From Pseudomonas fulva NBRC 16637 = DSM 17717 (lineage in GTDB: Bacteria > Pseudomonadota > Gammaproteobacteria > Pseudomonadales > Pseudomonadaceae): a stretch of 64,000 nt of DNA. Shown here one piece after another: positions 1 to 8,762 of the stretch. Under the pieces are notes generated by a model that did not search any database, was not told the origin of the DNA, and saw only the letters and a list, made by a program, of their open reading frames with translations. The stretch is from assembly GCF_000730565.1 (NCBI RefSeq), contig NZ_BBIQ01000011.1, positions 1 to 64,000 of the forward strand, in the 5' to 3' direction. Both the position numbers and the translations under genes were made by a program. The first letter of the stretch is position 1; every line of letters begins with the position of its first letter.

Positions 1-36
1 AAAGGTGACTGTGCGCCACCCCCGCCACTGAATATC
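1..36 (+). repeat. 3' end of a dispersed intergenic repeat (copy 1)
   Basis: The first ~36 bases match, with a few substitutions and a 1-base length difference, the stretch at about 15442-15480; both share the core GGTGACTGTGCGCC followed by a C-rich run and CGCCAnTGAATA. It is therefore the truncated 3' end of the longer intergenic element seen whole near 15113-15480, in the same orientation. The remaining bases up to the stop of the phosphatase gene at 149 hold only a small inverted repeat (AGGTT 114-118, AACCT 123-127), which could be a weak terminator for the minus-strand gene. Confidence 0.7.
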
Positions 37-148
37 TAATCGATACAAGCGCCCCCGCCAAAATTCCTATCTCACATAAAACATGGACTATAGAATCTGG
101 AACTTGAAACTTAAGGTTGAATAACCTACGTAGTCCCCCAGAACCCAA

Positions 149-2209
149 TCAAACCGTCCCAATCTCCCCCCCATCCTCCCGCTGAATCACCACCGTGGAA
201 GACCGCGGCCTAACCCGCTTCCCCCCAACAGCCCCCTCGGTAGCATCCTCCGAAACTGGCCAATTCCCCGGATGCTGAATATTGACAAACAACGTCCTGT
301 TATCCGGCGTAAACGCAATCCCCGTCACCTCACACCCGTTGGGCCCCACGAAAAACCGCCGCAACCCCCCTTGGTTCTGCCCATTGACCGGCACCTGCCG
401 CCCCGCCGCATCCACCAGCAGACCTGGAATCACCGCCAACAGCTGGTCGTTGGTGTAGTCACTGACCGTCGACTCACTGTTGTCCGTCTCGAACCACAGC
501 ACCCCGCGACTATCGAATCGCATCCCGTCAGGGCTGGCGAACTGGTTGAGTTCCGTCAGTCCAGAACGGTTGATCTCGGCCCCACCGCCCGCATTGGCGC
601 CAAACACGAAGATGTCCCAGGTCAAGCGCAGGTGATCGTCGCTGTCATGCCAGCGAATGATATGGCCATGACGGTTGGGCCCGCGTGGATTGACCGCGTC
701 GACCTTGTCCGGCGTGCGCGTACTGTTATTGGTCAGTGTGAGGTACACATCGCCGTTGAGCGGATTGACAGTGGTCCACTCCGGCCGATCCATCGGCGTA
801 GCGCCCACGGCGTCGGCAGCGCCACGGGTATTGAGCAAGATGCCCGGCAGGTCACCAAAGCGTGCACCCAGCGTGCCACCCCCGGTGGTAGGGGTAAGCA
901 CGTCCAGCGGTAACCATACCCCCGTGCCATCGGCCTCGAAGCGAGCCACGTACAGCGTGCCGTGGTCGAGGTACTTGGCCCCTGTGGCCAGGCGGTTGGC
1001 AGCCTGAGCGTCGGCGGGGTCCCACGGTGCCTGCGACACCCACTTGTAAAGGTACTCGTTGTTCGAATCGTCACCCATGTACCAGACCAGAGGCTTGCCA
1101 GCGACTGGCACGCCCGGTGCACAGCCTTCGTGACGAAAGCGACCCAGCGCCGTGCGCTTGGTGGCCAGGGTGGTGCGGTCATACGGGTCGATTTCGACGA
1201 TGTAGCCGTAAGTGCTGGCTTCGTTGCGGTAATCCTCCAGTGCACTGGTGCCTTTGGCCGTTACATCGAATCTGGCAAACTCGCCAGCGTCTTCACCGCT
1301 ATCACCCGCGGCGCTTTCCCACTGGTACTGGCTGCTGGAGGTGGCCACGCCCAAGCGGCGCTGATCCTCCGGGCACGTACCGTGGTTGACGAAAATGCCT
1401 GGCCAGTTCTCTTCGCAGGTGAGGTAGGTGCCCCAAGGCGTGTAGCCATTGCCACAGTTGTTGTTGGTGCCACGGCAGTGGGTGCCGGCAGTGGAGTATG
1501 GGGTCTTGACATGAGCGGTGCCGCGCAGCGGGCCGCTGATGTGCATGGGCGAGGCGGTGGTGAAACGCCGGTTCAGTGGATCGTTCTCCACCACCTGCCA
1601 GTGGCCATGCACGTTGCGCAGGCGTACCACGCCAGCGCCATGTGCGTTGATTTCCTTGCGAACTTCTTCTGCCGGCCGCTTGCCGTTAGCTGCCCTGGTG
1701 GGGCCGGCCGGGTGCAAAGCTGCAGGGTCGATGTACTCGAAGTTAATGGCCAACAGGCCATCATCCGAGCTGCCATCGATGGGGAAGAAATGCATGCCGT
1801 CATGGTGCATGCCCATGGCGTTGGCCTGGTCGACAGCGGTATTGCTGCCGTCAGGCTTCCAGGGCGCGGCTTTCCGGTTGAGTGGTGTTCCCCAGGGGGC
1901 CAGGACGCGTGCACGATAGCCCTTGGCAATGGTGCACGCATCGGTGCGTGACCCGGGGATCGAGTCGAAGCCCAGCGTCAGCCCTGACCTGGCAGCGTTA
2001 CCGCTGGCCGACACACCAGGGCCGGCAGGCCTGCGAATCTCAGCCCCATTGACACAACCGCCCAAGCCGGTGCCGGCGATCAAGGTGACGGCGGCGGCCA
2101 GACCGCCGCGCATCACACTGCGTCGGCTCAGGTAAATGTCCATGACAGTGGCCATGGCCGTGTTGGTGCCGGGGTTTCGGTCCAGGTTGTCGCCGGTATC
2201 ACGACTCAT
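149..2209 (-). CDS. PhoX-type alkaline phosphatase (DUF839), Tat-exported
   Basis: A 686-residue protein of the PhoX/DUF839 family, calcium- and iron-dependent phosphatases that release phosphate from organic esters outside the cytoplasm. The N-terminus carries a twin-arginine signal (SRRSVM around residues 28-33, then a hydrophobic stretch) that ends in LGGC at Cys52, so a Tat-exported lipoprotein is possible. The conserved CEENWPG segment lies mid-protein. I prefer the ATG at 2209 to the in-frame GTG one codon upstream because AAGGA then sits 6 bases ahead. It stands alone, and I saw no clear Pho box upstream. PhoX family membership is firm; the substrate is inferred. Confidence 0.88.
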   Translation of the reverse strand: MSRDTGDNLDRNPGTNTAMATVMDIYLSRRSVMRGGLAAAVTLIAGTGLGGCVNGAEIRRPAGPGVSASGNAARSGLTLGFDSIPGSRTDACTIAKGYRARVLAPWGTPLNRKAAPWKPDGSNTAVDQANAMGMHHDGMHFFPIDGSSDDGLLAINFEYIDPAALHPAGPTRAANGKRPAEEVRKEINAHGAGVVRLRNVHGHWQVVENDPLNRRFTTASPMHISGPLRGTAHVKTPYSTAGTHCRGTNNNCGNGYTPWGTYLTCEENWPGIFVNHGTCPEDQRRLGVATSSSQYQWESAAGDSGEDAGEFARFDVTAKGTSALEDYRNEASTYGYIVEIDPYDRTTLATKRTALGRFRHEGCAPGVPVAGKPLVWYMGDDSNNEYLYKWVSQAPWDPADAQAANRLATGAKYLDHGTLYVARFEADGTGVWLPLDVLTPTTGGGTLGARFGDLPGILLNTRGAADAVGATPMDRPEWTTVNPLNGDVYLTLTNNSTRTPDKVDAVNPRGPNRHGHIIRWHDSDDHLRLTWDIFVFGANAGGGAEINRSGLTELNQFASPDGMRFDSRGVLWFETDNSESTVSDYTNDQLLAVIPGLLVDAAGRQVPVNGQNQGGLRRFFVGPNGCEVTGIAFTPDNRTLFVNIQHPGNWPVSEDATEGAVGGKRVRPRSSTVVIQREDGGEIGTV

Positions 2210-2212
2210 CAC

Positions 2213-2658
2213 ATGTCCTTGGGTTGCAGAATTGATCCAGACCGCACTCTAGTGGGCAATTGTGATATTTCGTTTGCAGAACCATGAACGGACGTTGCAA
2301 CCCTGTGGTGTATCTGGCAGGAGCCTCGGAGAAGGGCGCCGTCCCAAGGTTGCTAAGTGGCGCCTGGCGCCCAGGCTCGATGCCCACTGCTCAGAGCGGT
2401 TATGCCTACTGGTGCGGATCAGCCCAGGATCCACCGCGTTTCAGCCCTGGGCAGCCTTCGGTGGTGACCTAGAGCAGCGCGTTGATCTGGGCAACGCCCA
2501 TGCACGGCATGCGATGCGGTACGGGCCTCGTACCCGATTGCGTGGATGCTTTAAGCCGCTGCATTCACTTGGATGCCGTCCCGTGCCTAAGACACTGTCA
2601 GGCAGGTTCCAGCAAATAGGTGGGGTCTTTCCTGCAAAAACAGATGAATTGCGCTAAA
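2213..2658. other. intergenic stretch, no gene recognised
   Basis: About 445 bases between the start of the PhoX-type gene and the stop of the L,D-transpeptidase gene, both on the minus strand. It must hold the phosphatase promoter at its left end. Short open frames occur on both strands but have no recognisable domain or convincing ribosome site. I found no tRNA and no PHO box of the CTGTCAT-N4-CTGTCAT kind. Its content is otherwise unexplained. Confidence 0.45.
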
Positions 2659-3213
2659 TCAGGGCCGAATCTCGATCATCGTGCCATCGCGCACCAGGCT
2701 CCAGACTTCTTGCATGTCGCGGTTACGCATGGCGATACAGCCGTCTGTCCAGTCCAGCGTATGGAAATACCACTCGGGGTATTCGTCATTGATCGGCGTG
2801 CCGTGGATCATGATCATGCTGCCGGCCTTCACGCCTGCCTGGCTGGCCCGGGCCGCATCGCTGACGTTGGGGTAGTCGATGTGCATGGCCAGGTTGAAGC
2901 GCTCGCTCTGCTTGCGCCAGTCCAGCCAGTAGAAGCCTTCCGGGGTTTTCTTGTCGCCTTCGCGCTGCTTGGGGCCCTTCGGTTGCTTGCCCAGGGAAAT
3001 GCGGTAGGTCTTGATTGGCTCGCCGCGGCTGATCAGTTGCAGGCGACGCTCGGACTTGATGACCAGTACCTTGTCGACCTGAGGCTGCACGGCCGGTTGC
3101 GCAGGCGAGCCCGTCTGCACCGCCGAGACCGGTTTGCGGATGATGGTTTCGGTGTAGGCCGCCTGGGACATCGAGGCAACGCCAAGGCAGAGGAGGGCAA
3201 GCAACCAGCGCAT
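2659..3213 (-). CDS. L,D-transpeptidase (YkuD family), periplasmic
   Basis: A 184-residue exported protein: a signal peptide ends near SMSQA (residue 18), and a YkuD domain covers about residues 48-182. The active-site signature is present, with HG at 137-138 and the catalytic Cys159 inside TDGCIAMRNRD. Enzymes of this family make or edit 3-3 peptidoglycan cross-links or attach lipoproteins to the wall; which reaction applies here is not shown. The ATG at 3213 is chosen over an upstream in-frame ATG because it begins the signal peptide and has AGGAT 7-8 bases ahead. No operon partner is obvious. Confidence 0.88.
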   Translation of the reverse strand: MRWLLALLCLGVASMSQAAYTETIIRKPVSAVQTGSPAQPAVQPQVDKVLVIKSERRLQLISRGEPIKTYRISLGKQPKGPKQREGDKKTPEGFYWLDWRKQSERFNLAMHIDYPNVSDAARASQAGVKAGSMIMIHGTPINDEYPEWYFHTLDWTDGCIAMRNRDMQEVWSLVRDGTMIEIRP

Positions 3214-3295
3214 GTAGCAATATCCTGAAGGCTCTGTGCCGGGCTTCGCGAAAGGCCCGCGGCGGTAATCATCACCGGGCGGCATTTCGTAAACC

Positions 3296-3850
3296 CTAAC
3301 GGGGTGTGGGCGACACGTTCATCGGCGGCAGGTATTCATGGCCTATGGGGAACTGCTGCTCGATTCGGTCGCGATAGTAGCATTCTAATGTCCGCGCCAC
3401 GGTCCGGAAAGCCAGGGCATCCCAGGGGATCTCATGCTCCTCGAACAGCCTTACTTCCAGGCTCTCGACCCCGACGGCAAACTCAAGGTCCGCCAGCTCG
3501 GCGCGAAAGAAGACATGCACCTGGTTGATGTGCGGCAAATCGAACAGCTGGTACAGCGTCATCGAGCCTACACGCGCGCAGGCTTCTTCGATGGTCTCGC
3601 GACGGGCGGCCTGGTCGAGCGTCTCGCCGTTTTCCATGAAGCCGGCTGGCAATGTCCAGAAACCACGGCGCGGCTCGATGGCGCGGCGGCACAGCAGCAC
3701 TCGGCTGCCATGGGTAGGCAGTACACCGGCCACCACGTTGGGGTTCTGGTAGTGGATGGTGTGGCACGCGGGGCAGACGTACCGCAACCGTGTGTCGCCC
3801 TGGGGGATCTGCTCGATGACCGGCTGACCGCACGCACTGCAGAAATTCAT
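3296..3850 (-). CDS. Nudix hydrolase with N-terminal zinc ribbon
   Basis: 184 residues. The N-terminus has a zinc ribbon (Cys4, Cys7, Cys26, Cys29), followed by a Nudix domain whose box runs from GFMENGE to REtiEEA, with the metal-binding glutamates intact. Nudix enzymes cleave nucleoside diphosphates linked to another moiety; NudC-like members with a zinc ribbon act on NADH or related dinucleotides, but this protein is shorter than NudC and its substrate cannot be read from sequence. It is divergently arranged with a second, different Nudix gene starting 124 bases away. Confidence 0.88.
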   Translation of the reverse strand: MNFCSACGQPVIEQIPQGDTRLRYVCPACHTIHYQNPNVVAGVLPTHGSRVLLCRRAIEPRRGFWTLPAGFMENGETLDQAARRETIEEACARVGSMTLYQLFDLPHINQVHVFFRAELADLEFAVGVESLEVRLFEEHEIPWDALAFRTVARTLECYYRDRIEQQFPIGHEYLPPMNVSPTPR

Positions 3851-3973
3851 GGAGGCTTCCTTTTGTCGTGGCCTATCTTGGCGCGGCGGGTCGGTCGCCG
3901 CAAGCAGCAGGGGTTGGGTGGCTGACGGCTTTCGTGCATCATGCAGGGCAGGCCTTGGATACGAGTGAGCGCG

Positions 3974-4621
3974 ATGCTGGACGAGCTACTTCGCCGAATG
4001 AGCAACCACCAACCTGCAACCCTGGAATCGGATCGGCGGTTCCCGGAAGCGGCGGTACTCTTGCCCATTACCCGCAGCGAAGTACCTGAGCTCGTGCTGA
4101 CCCTGCGTGCCAAGGGGCTTTCGACCCACGGTGGCGAAGTCGCATTCCCGGGTGGCCGGCGCGATCCCGAAGACCCGGACCTGGTCTTCACCGCCCTGCG
4201 CGAGGCTGAAGAAGAAATTGGCCTGCCGCCGGGGTTGGTAGAGGTGCTTGGCCCGCTCAGCCCCCTGATATCTCTGCATGGCCTCAAGGTAACGCCGTAC
4301 GTCGGCGTCATTCCCGACTTCGTCGAATACCGCCCCAACGATGCCGAGATCGCGGCGGTGTTCACTGTTCCGCTGGAGTTCTTTCGCCAGGACCCACGTG
4401 ACCATACCCACCGCATCGATTACCAGGGCCGCAGCTGGTATGTGCCCAGTTACCGCTACGGCGAATACAAGATCTGGGGGCTGTCGGCAATCATGATCGT
4501 CGAACTGGTCAACCTGTTGTTCGACGCCGGAATCTCCCTGCACCATCCCCCTGTACGTCCTACCGACAAACGAGCAGGGCCCACCCTGCCATCTGCACCC
4601 CAGCCTGAGGAGCAACCATGA
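3974..4621 (+). CDS. CoA pyrophosphatase-type Nudix hydrolase
   Basis: 215 residues with the UPF0035 signature found in CoA-cleaving Nudix enzymes ([13 protein letters not shown]) running into the Nudix box (GGRRDPED to REAEEEIGL). Family members split CoA or acyl-CoA into 3',5'-ADP and (acyl-)phosphopantetheine. The ATG at 3974 is preferred to an upstream in-frame ATG because the family starts near this point. The last codon overlaps the start of the carbonic anhydrase gene (ATGA at 4618-4621), so the two are probably translationally coupled. Confidence 0.88.
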   Translation: MLDELLRRMSNHQPATLESDRRFPEAAVLLPITRSEVPELVLTLRAKGLSTHGGEVAFPGGRRDPEDPDLVFTALREAEEEIGLPPGLVEVLGPLSPLISLHGLKVTPYVGVIPDFVEYRPNDAEIAAVFTVPLEFFRQDPRDHTHRIDYQGRSWYVPSYRYGEYKIWGLSAIMIVELVNLLFDAGISLHHPPVRPTDKRAGPTLPSAPQPEEQP

Positions 4622-5142
4622 AATATCGCCTGGGCGACCTGCGGGTCGAGACTCATCCCACCAGCTGGGCTGCGCCCAACGCCACGCTCATCGGCAATGT
4701 CCGTCTCCAGGCCCATGCCAGCGTCTGGTTCGGCGCTGTGCTGCGTGGCGACAACGAGCTGATCGACATCGGTGAAGGTAGCAACGTGCAGGACGGCACC
4801 GTGATGCATACCGACATGGGCTCGCCCCTGACCCTGGGTAAAGGTGTGACCGTTGGGCATAACGCCATGCTTCATGGCTGCACGGTGGGCGACTACAGCC
4901 TGATTGGCATCAACGCCGTCGTGCTCAATGGTGCGCGTATTGGCAAGCACTGCATCATCGGCGCCAATGCCCTGATTGCCGAGGGCAAGGAAATTCCCGA
5001 TGGCTCTCTGGTCATGGGCTCGCCCGGCAAGGTGGTGCGCGAGCTGACCGAGCAACAGAAACGCATGCTCGAGGCCAGCGCAGCGCACTATGTCCATAAC
5101 GCCCAGCGCTACGCAAAGGAACTGGTGCCCGACGATGAGTGA
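4618..5142 (+). CDS. gamma-class carbonic anhydrase-like hexapeptide-repeat protein
   Basis: 174 residues formed mostly of left-handed beta-helix hexapeptide repeats, as in the YrdA/PaaY/CaiE branch of gamma-carbonic anhydrases. Metal-binding histidines are visible in [17 protein letters not shown] and neighbouring turns. Activity in this branch varies between true CO2 hydration and thioesterase or unknown roles, so the reaction is inferred only from the family. The gene overlaps the Nudix gene before it by 4 bases and the DUF1289 gene after it by 8, giving a tight three-gene operon. Confidence 0.88.
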   Translation: MKYRLGDLRVETHPTSWAAPNATLIGNVRLQAHASVWFGAVLRGDNELIDIGEGSNVQDGTVMHTDMGSPLTLGKGVTVGHNAMLHGCTVGDYSLIGINAVVLNGARIGKHCIIGANALIAEGKEIPDGSLVMGSPGKVVRELTEQQKRMLEASAAHYVHNAQRYAKELVPDDE

Positions 5143-5329
5143 GGTGAGCGAGCGCCCCGTGGCGTCCCCGTGCGTCAATATCTGTGCCCTGGATGAGCAG
5201 GATATCTGTACCGGCTGCCAGCGCAGCGTTGCAGAGATCGGCCAGTGGGGCCGGATGAGCAACGACGAGCGGCGTGGGGTGCTCAGGCGCTGCCACGAGC
5301 GCGCTACCGAAGCCGGGCTGGTGCTCTAG
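5135..5329 (+). CDS. DUF1289 small four-cysteine protein
   Basis: 64 residues. Four cysteines arranged C-x3-C-x8-C-x2-C (CVNIC...CTGC) define DUF1289, probably a small metal-binding (zinc or Fe-S) module of unknown function. The ATG at 5135 lies inside the last codons of the carbonic anhydrase gene and gives the usual family length; a longer in-frame reading from 5090 would run through that gene and is unlikely. Location suggests co-expression with the carbonic anhydrase. Confidence 0.85.
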   Translation: MSEVSERPVASPCVNICALDEQDICTGCQRSVAEIGQWGRMSNDERRGVLRRCHERATEAGLVL

Positions 5330-5351
5330 CGGTCCTGCGGTTGCCTCCCAG

Positions 5352-5396
5352 GGCGGGCGACGGTAATCTGTGCCGCTTGCCCAAAGACTACCCGCC
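5352..5396 (+). promoter_or_regulatory. structured leader with competing stems before the VUT gene
   Basis: GGCGGG (5352-5357) is exactly complementary to CCCGCC (5391-5396), which abuts the ATG at 5397. It overlaps the left arm of a second hairpin: GGGCG at 5355-5359 pairs with TGCCC at 5378-5382, and CGG at 5361-5363 with CCG at 5373-5375. The two foldings compete, and there is no clear Shine-Dalgarno before the ATG. This looks like a translational switch. I could not match it to a preQ1 riboswitch consensus by eye. Confidence 0.35.
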
Positions 5397-5864
5397 ATGC
5401 TCTTTCTGATTGCCTATATCAGCAGTGTCGTGCTGATCAACTACGCCTTCTCCAGCGCCCCGCACCTGGACGTCATCTGGTCCGCCTGGGGTGGCCTGGT
5501 CTTCATCCTGCGCGACATGGTGCAGACCCGCTTCGGGCATGGGGCACTGGTGGCCATGCTGGCGGCCCTGGTGCTGTCCTACGTCACCTCCGAACCCGCT
5601 ATCGCCCTGGCCAGCGCCACGGCGTTCTTCGTCTCCGAGCTGATCGACTGGCTGGTCTTCAGCGTCACCCGACGCCCGCTGCGCGACCGGCTGTGGTTGA
5701 GCTCGGCCTTGAGCATCCCGGTCGATACGTTCATCTTCTTCGGCATGATCGGTGCGCTCACACCCATGGTCATCGGTACCGCCATGGCGTCGAAGTTCGC
5801 CGGCGTCACGGCCGTCTGGCTGGCCATGGCATTTCGCGCCCGACGGGCTGCCGTGGCGGGCTGA
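5397..5864 (+). CDS. VUT (YhhQ-like) family membrane protein, probable queuosine precursor transporter
   Basis: 155 residues, almost entirely hydrophobic, with five or six predicted membrane segments and the family-typical FVSELIDWLVF and IPVDTFIFFGMIG stretches. The VUT/YhhQ family imports the queuosine precursors preQ0/preQ1; this protein is shorter than E. coli YhhQ, so the substrate is inferred. ATG 5397 starts at the first membrane helix. An in-frame GTG at 5370 would add nine residues and place the start inside the leader hairpin; the choice is not settled. Confidence 0.75.
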   Translation: MLFLIAYISSVVLINYAFSSAPHLDVIWSAWGGLVFILRDMVQTRFGHGALVAMLAALVLSYVTSEPAIALASATAFFVSELIDWLVFSVTRRPLRDRLWLSSALSIPVDTFIFFGMIGALTPMVIGTAMASKFAGVTAVWLAMAFRARRAAVAG

Positions 5865-5940
5865 TGGTGTAGAATAGCGGTCCTTTTTCAGCGGGTGGTG
5901 CCGAGTCAGGCGCGGCCCCGGATGCCTTCGAGGACCTGAA

Positions 5941-7122
5941 ATGACCCGTATCGGAACCCCCCTGTCGCCGACCGCGACCCGTGTACTGCTCTGTGGCTGT
6001 GGCGAGTTGGGTAAGGAAGTGGTGATCGAGCTCCAGCGCCTGGGTGTGGAAGTGATCGCCGTCGACCGTTACGCCGACGCGCCGGCCATGCAGGTGGCCC
6101 ACCGCAGCCACGTGGTCAACATGCTCGATGGGGTGGCGCTGCGCGCTGTCATCGAGGCCGAGAAGCCGCATTACATCGTGCCGGAAATCGAAGCCATCGC
6201 CACCGCCACGCTGGTGGAGCTGGAAAACGAAGGCTTCAACGTGGTGCCCACTGCACGCGCCACGCAACTGACCATGAACCGTGAAGGCATTCGTCGTCTG
6301 GCTGCCGAAGAACTGGACCTGCCCACCTCGCCCTACCACTTTGCCGACACCTACGAAGACTATGCGGTGGCTGTCGCCGATGTCGGCTACCCCTGCGTGG
6401 TCAAGCCTGTGATGAGCTCGTCCGGCAAGGGGCAGAGCCTTCTGCGCAGCGATGCCGACCTGCAGAGCGCCTGGGCCTACGCACAGGAAGGTGGGCGCGC
6501 CGGCAAGGGGCGGGTGATCGTCGAAGGCTTCATCGATTTCGATTACGAGATCACCCTGCTGACCGTGCGTCATGTCGGGGGCACCACCTTCCTCGAGCCG
6601 GTTGGGCACCGTCAGGAAAAAGGCGACTACCAGGAGTCCTGGCAGCCGCAGGCCATGACCCCCAAGGCGCTGGCCGAGTCGCAGCGGGTTGCCAAGGCGG
6701 TCACCGATGCCCTGGGCGGGCGAGGGCTGTTCGGTGTCGAGCTGTTCGTCAAGGGCGATCAGGTCTGGTTCAGCGAGGTGTCGCCACGCCCGCACGACAC
6801 CGGCCTCGTCACCCTGATCTCCCAGGACCTGTCGCAGTTTGCCCTGCATGCCCGCGCCATTCTCGGGTTGCCGATTCCGGTAGTGCGCCAGTTCGGTCCA
6901 AGTGCTTCGGCTGTCATCCTTCCGCAGGGGCACTCGAAGCAGACCGCCTTCACCAATCTCGGCGCTGCGCTGAGCGAGCCGGATACCGCGATCCGCCTGT
7001 TTGGCAAGCCTGAGATCAGCGGCACTCGTCGCATGGGTGTTTGCCTGGCCCGTGACGAATCCATCGAAGCGGCGCGCGCCAAGGCGACCCGTGCGGCCCA
7101 GGCCGTGCAAGTAGAGTTCTGA
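5941..7122 (+). CDS. purT: formate-dependent GAR transformylase PurT
   Basis: 393 residues, the normal PurT length, with an ATP-grasp fold. The N-terminal pre-ATP-grasp domain begins near [15 protein letters not shown]; the ATP-binding lysines are in [15 protein letters not shown], and [12 protein letters not shown] is the C-terminal metal-binding signature. The enzyme joins formate and glycinamide ribonucleotide with ATP to give formyl-GAR in purine synthesis, bypassing the folate-dependent PurN step. A possible -10 (TAGAAT, 5870-5875) lies 65 bases upstream. It is monocistronic, facing an MFS gene across a strong hairpin. Confidence 0.96.
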   Translation: MTRIGTPLSPTATRVLLCGCGELGKEVVIELQRLGVEVIAVDRYADAPAMQVAHRSHVVNMLDGVALRAVIEAEKPHYIVPEIEAIATATLVELENEGFNVVPTARATQLTMNREGIRRLAAEELDLPTSPYHFADTYEDYAVAVADVGYPCVVKPVMSSSGKGQSLLRSDADLQSAWAYAQEGGRAGKGRVIVEGFIDFDYEITLLTVRHVGGTTFLEPVGHRQEKGDYQESWQPQAMTPKALAESQRVAKAVTDALGGRGLFGVELFVKGDQVWFSEVSPRPHDTGLVTLISQDLSQFALHARAILGLPIPVVRQFGPSASAVILPQGHSKQTAFTNLGAALSEPDTAIRLFGKPEISGTRRMGVCLARDESIEAARAKATRAAQAVQVEF

Positions 7123-7127
7123 TAGGC

Positions 7128-7155
7128 CGTTGGGGCCGCTCAGGCGGCCCCAACG
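7128..7155. terminator. 12-bp hairpin between convergent purT and MFS genes
   Basis: CGTTGGGGCCGC (7128-7139) and GCGGCCCCAACG (7144-7155) form a perfect 12-bp stem around a 4-base loop, 6 bases after the purT stop. No T-run follows on either strand, so it may be a 3'-end stabiliser or a Rho-independent terminator of atypical form, serving both convergent genes. Confidence 0.55.
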
Positions 7156-7183
7156 CTCCTGCTATGAGGCCACCCTGAGCGTC

Positions 7184-8482
7184 CTAGAGCTCGGTATTGC
7201 GCGTCTCCTTCAGGCACAGCACGGCAATCAAGCTGATCACGGCCGCCGCTGAAACATACCCGCCCACCCAACTCAGGCCGCCCATGCTCACCAGCTTCTG
7301 AGCGAAGAACGGCGCTGCCGACGCGCCCACGATACCGCCCAGGTTATAGGCTGCCGAAGCGCCGGTATAACGCACATGGGTCGGGAACAGCTCTGGCAGC
7401 AAGGCGCCCATCGGCGCGAAGGTCACGCCCATCAGGAACAACTCGATGGTCAGGAACAGCGCCACGCCCGTGGTCGAACCCGAGGTCAGCAGCGGTTCCA
7501 TGGTAAAGCCCGAAGCCACGGCCAGCAGGCCGCCGACGATCAGCACAGGCTTGCGTCCGTAGCGATCGCTGAGCCAGGCCGACAGCGGCGTCGCCAAGGC
7601 CATGAACACCACCGCAAAGCACAACAGCCCCAGGAACGTTTCACGGCTGTAGCCCAGCGTGCTTACGCCGTAGCTCAAGGAAAAGACGGTGGAGATGTAG
7701 AACAGTGCGTAGCACACCACCATGGCGGCGGCACCGAGCAAGGTCGGGCGCCAGTGCTTGGCGAACAGGTCCACCACCGGCAGCTTCACGCGCTCCTGGC
7801 GGGCCACCACCTTGGCGAACACCGGGCTTTCCTCGAGCTTCAGGCGCACATACAGCCCCACCAGGACCAGGGCGGCGCTGAGCAGAAACGGTATGCGCCA
7901 GCCCCACTCGCGGAACTGTTCGTCGCTAAGCGTCAGTGCCAACGTGAGGAACAGGCCATTGGCTGCCAGAAACCCGATCGAAGGGCCTAGTTGTGGGAAC
8001 ATCCCGAACCACGCCCGTTTACCGTGCGGTGCATTTTCGGTGGCCAGCAGTGCCGCACCGCCCCATTCGCCGCCCAGCCCCAGCCCTTGGCCAAAGCGCA
8101 ACAGGCAAAGGATGATCGGTGCCCACACACCAATGCTGTCATACCCCGGCAAAACGCCGATGGCGGTGGTGGAAACGCCCATCAATAGCAGTGAGGCAAC
8201 CAGGGTGGACTTGCGTCCGATACGGTCGCCGAAGTGACCGAACAGTGCTGAGCCCAGTGGCCTGGCCAGAAAGGCGATGCCAAAGGTCAGGAAGGCCGCC
8301 AGCATCTGGGCAGTGCCGGACCCGGACGGGAAGAACACCGGCCCGATGACCAATGCGGCTGCCGTGGCGTAGACATAGAAATCGTAGAACTCGATGGCGG
8401 TGCCGATGAAGCTGGCAGTGGCAACCCGCGCGGGCGAGTTGACCGGCGCGGCAGGTGCGCCGGCGTAGGTGCTGGTTGTCAT
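7184..8482 (-). CDS. MFS transporter, metabolite:H+ symporter (MHS) family
   Basis: 432 residues with about 12 membrane segments. The N-terminal FIGTAIEFYDFYVYATAAAL and the loop GDRIGRKSTL are typical of the MHS branch (proline/betaine, citrate, shikimate, alpha-ketoglutarate symporters), and GRKPVLIVGG repeats the MFS loop in the second half. The substrate cannot be inferred from the sequence. Start ATG 8482 has AGGGA upstream. It is alone on its strand; the ~280 bases upstream (8483-8762) contain its promoter and no recognisable gene. Confidence 0.88.
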   Translation of the reverse strand: MTTSTYAGAPAAPVNSPARVATASFIGTAIEFYDFYVYATAAALVIGPVFFPSGSGTAQMLAAFLTFGIAFLARPLGSALFGHFGDRIGRKSTLVASLLLMGVSTTAIGVLPGYDSIGVWAPIILCLLRFGQGLGLGGEWGGAALLATENAPHGKRAWFGMFPQLGPSIGFLAANGLFLTLALTLSDEQFREWGWRIPFLLSAALVLVGLYVRLKLEESPVFAKVVARQERVKLPVVDLFAKHWRPTLLGAAAMVVCYALFYISTVFSLSYGVSTLGYSRETFLGLLCFAVVFMALATPLSAWLSDRYGRKPVLIVGGLLAVASGFTMEPLLTSGSTTGVALFLTIELFLMGVTFAPMGALLPELFPTHVRYTGASAAYNLGGIVGASAAPFFAQKLVSMGGLSWVGGYVSAAAVISLIAVLCLKETRNTEL

Positions 8483-8762
8483 TCAAAGGTCCCTGGCAGT
8501 CTGGGGCAACGCCATGGTGCTCTGTCAGCCTGCAACGGACACACCGATTGCAGCCGGCTGAACAGCGGTTCGCATGGCGCTGGCGCGATTGTTGTTGTGT
8601 TCGCCTGGCTGACGATAGCCCAAGGGGATAGGGGCGGGCGGACACTGCTCAGGATGGTGAAGCAGGGCCGCAGGGCGTTTCAGCGAAGCGGACTGACCGT
8701 GGAGCGCCGAGTGCGGGTAGCAGGCGGGACGGCAGGGCTGGGTAAGCGTTGCCCGAGTATAG

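Noticed and set aside
2213..2280. Pho box for the PhoX-type gene
   Set aside because: No pair of CTGTCAT-like half-sites was found in the upstream region.
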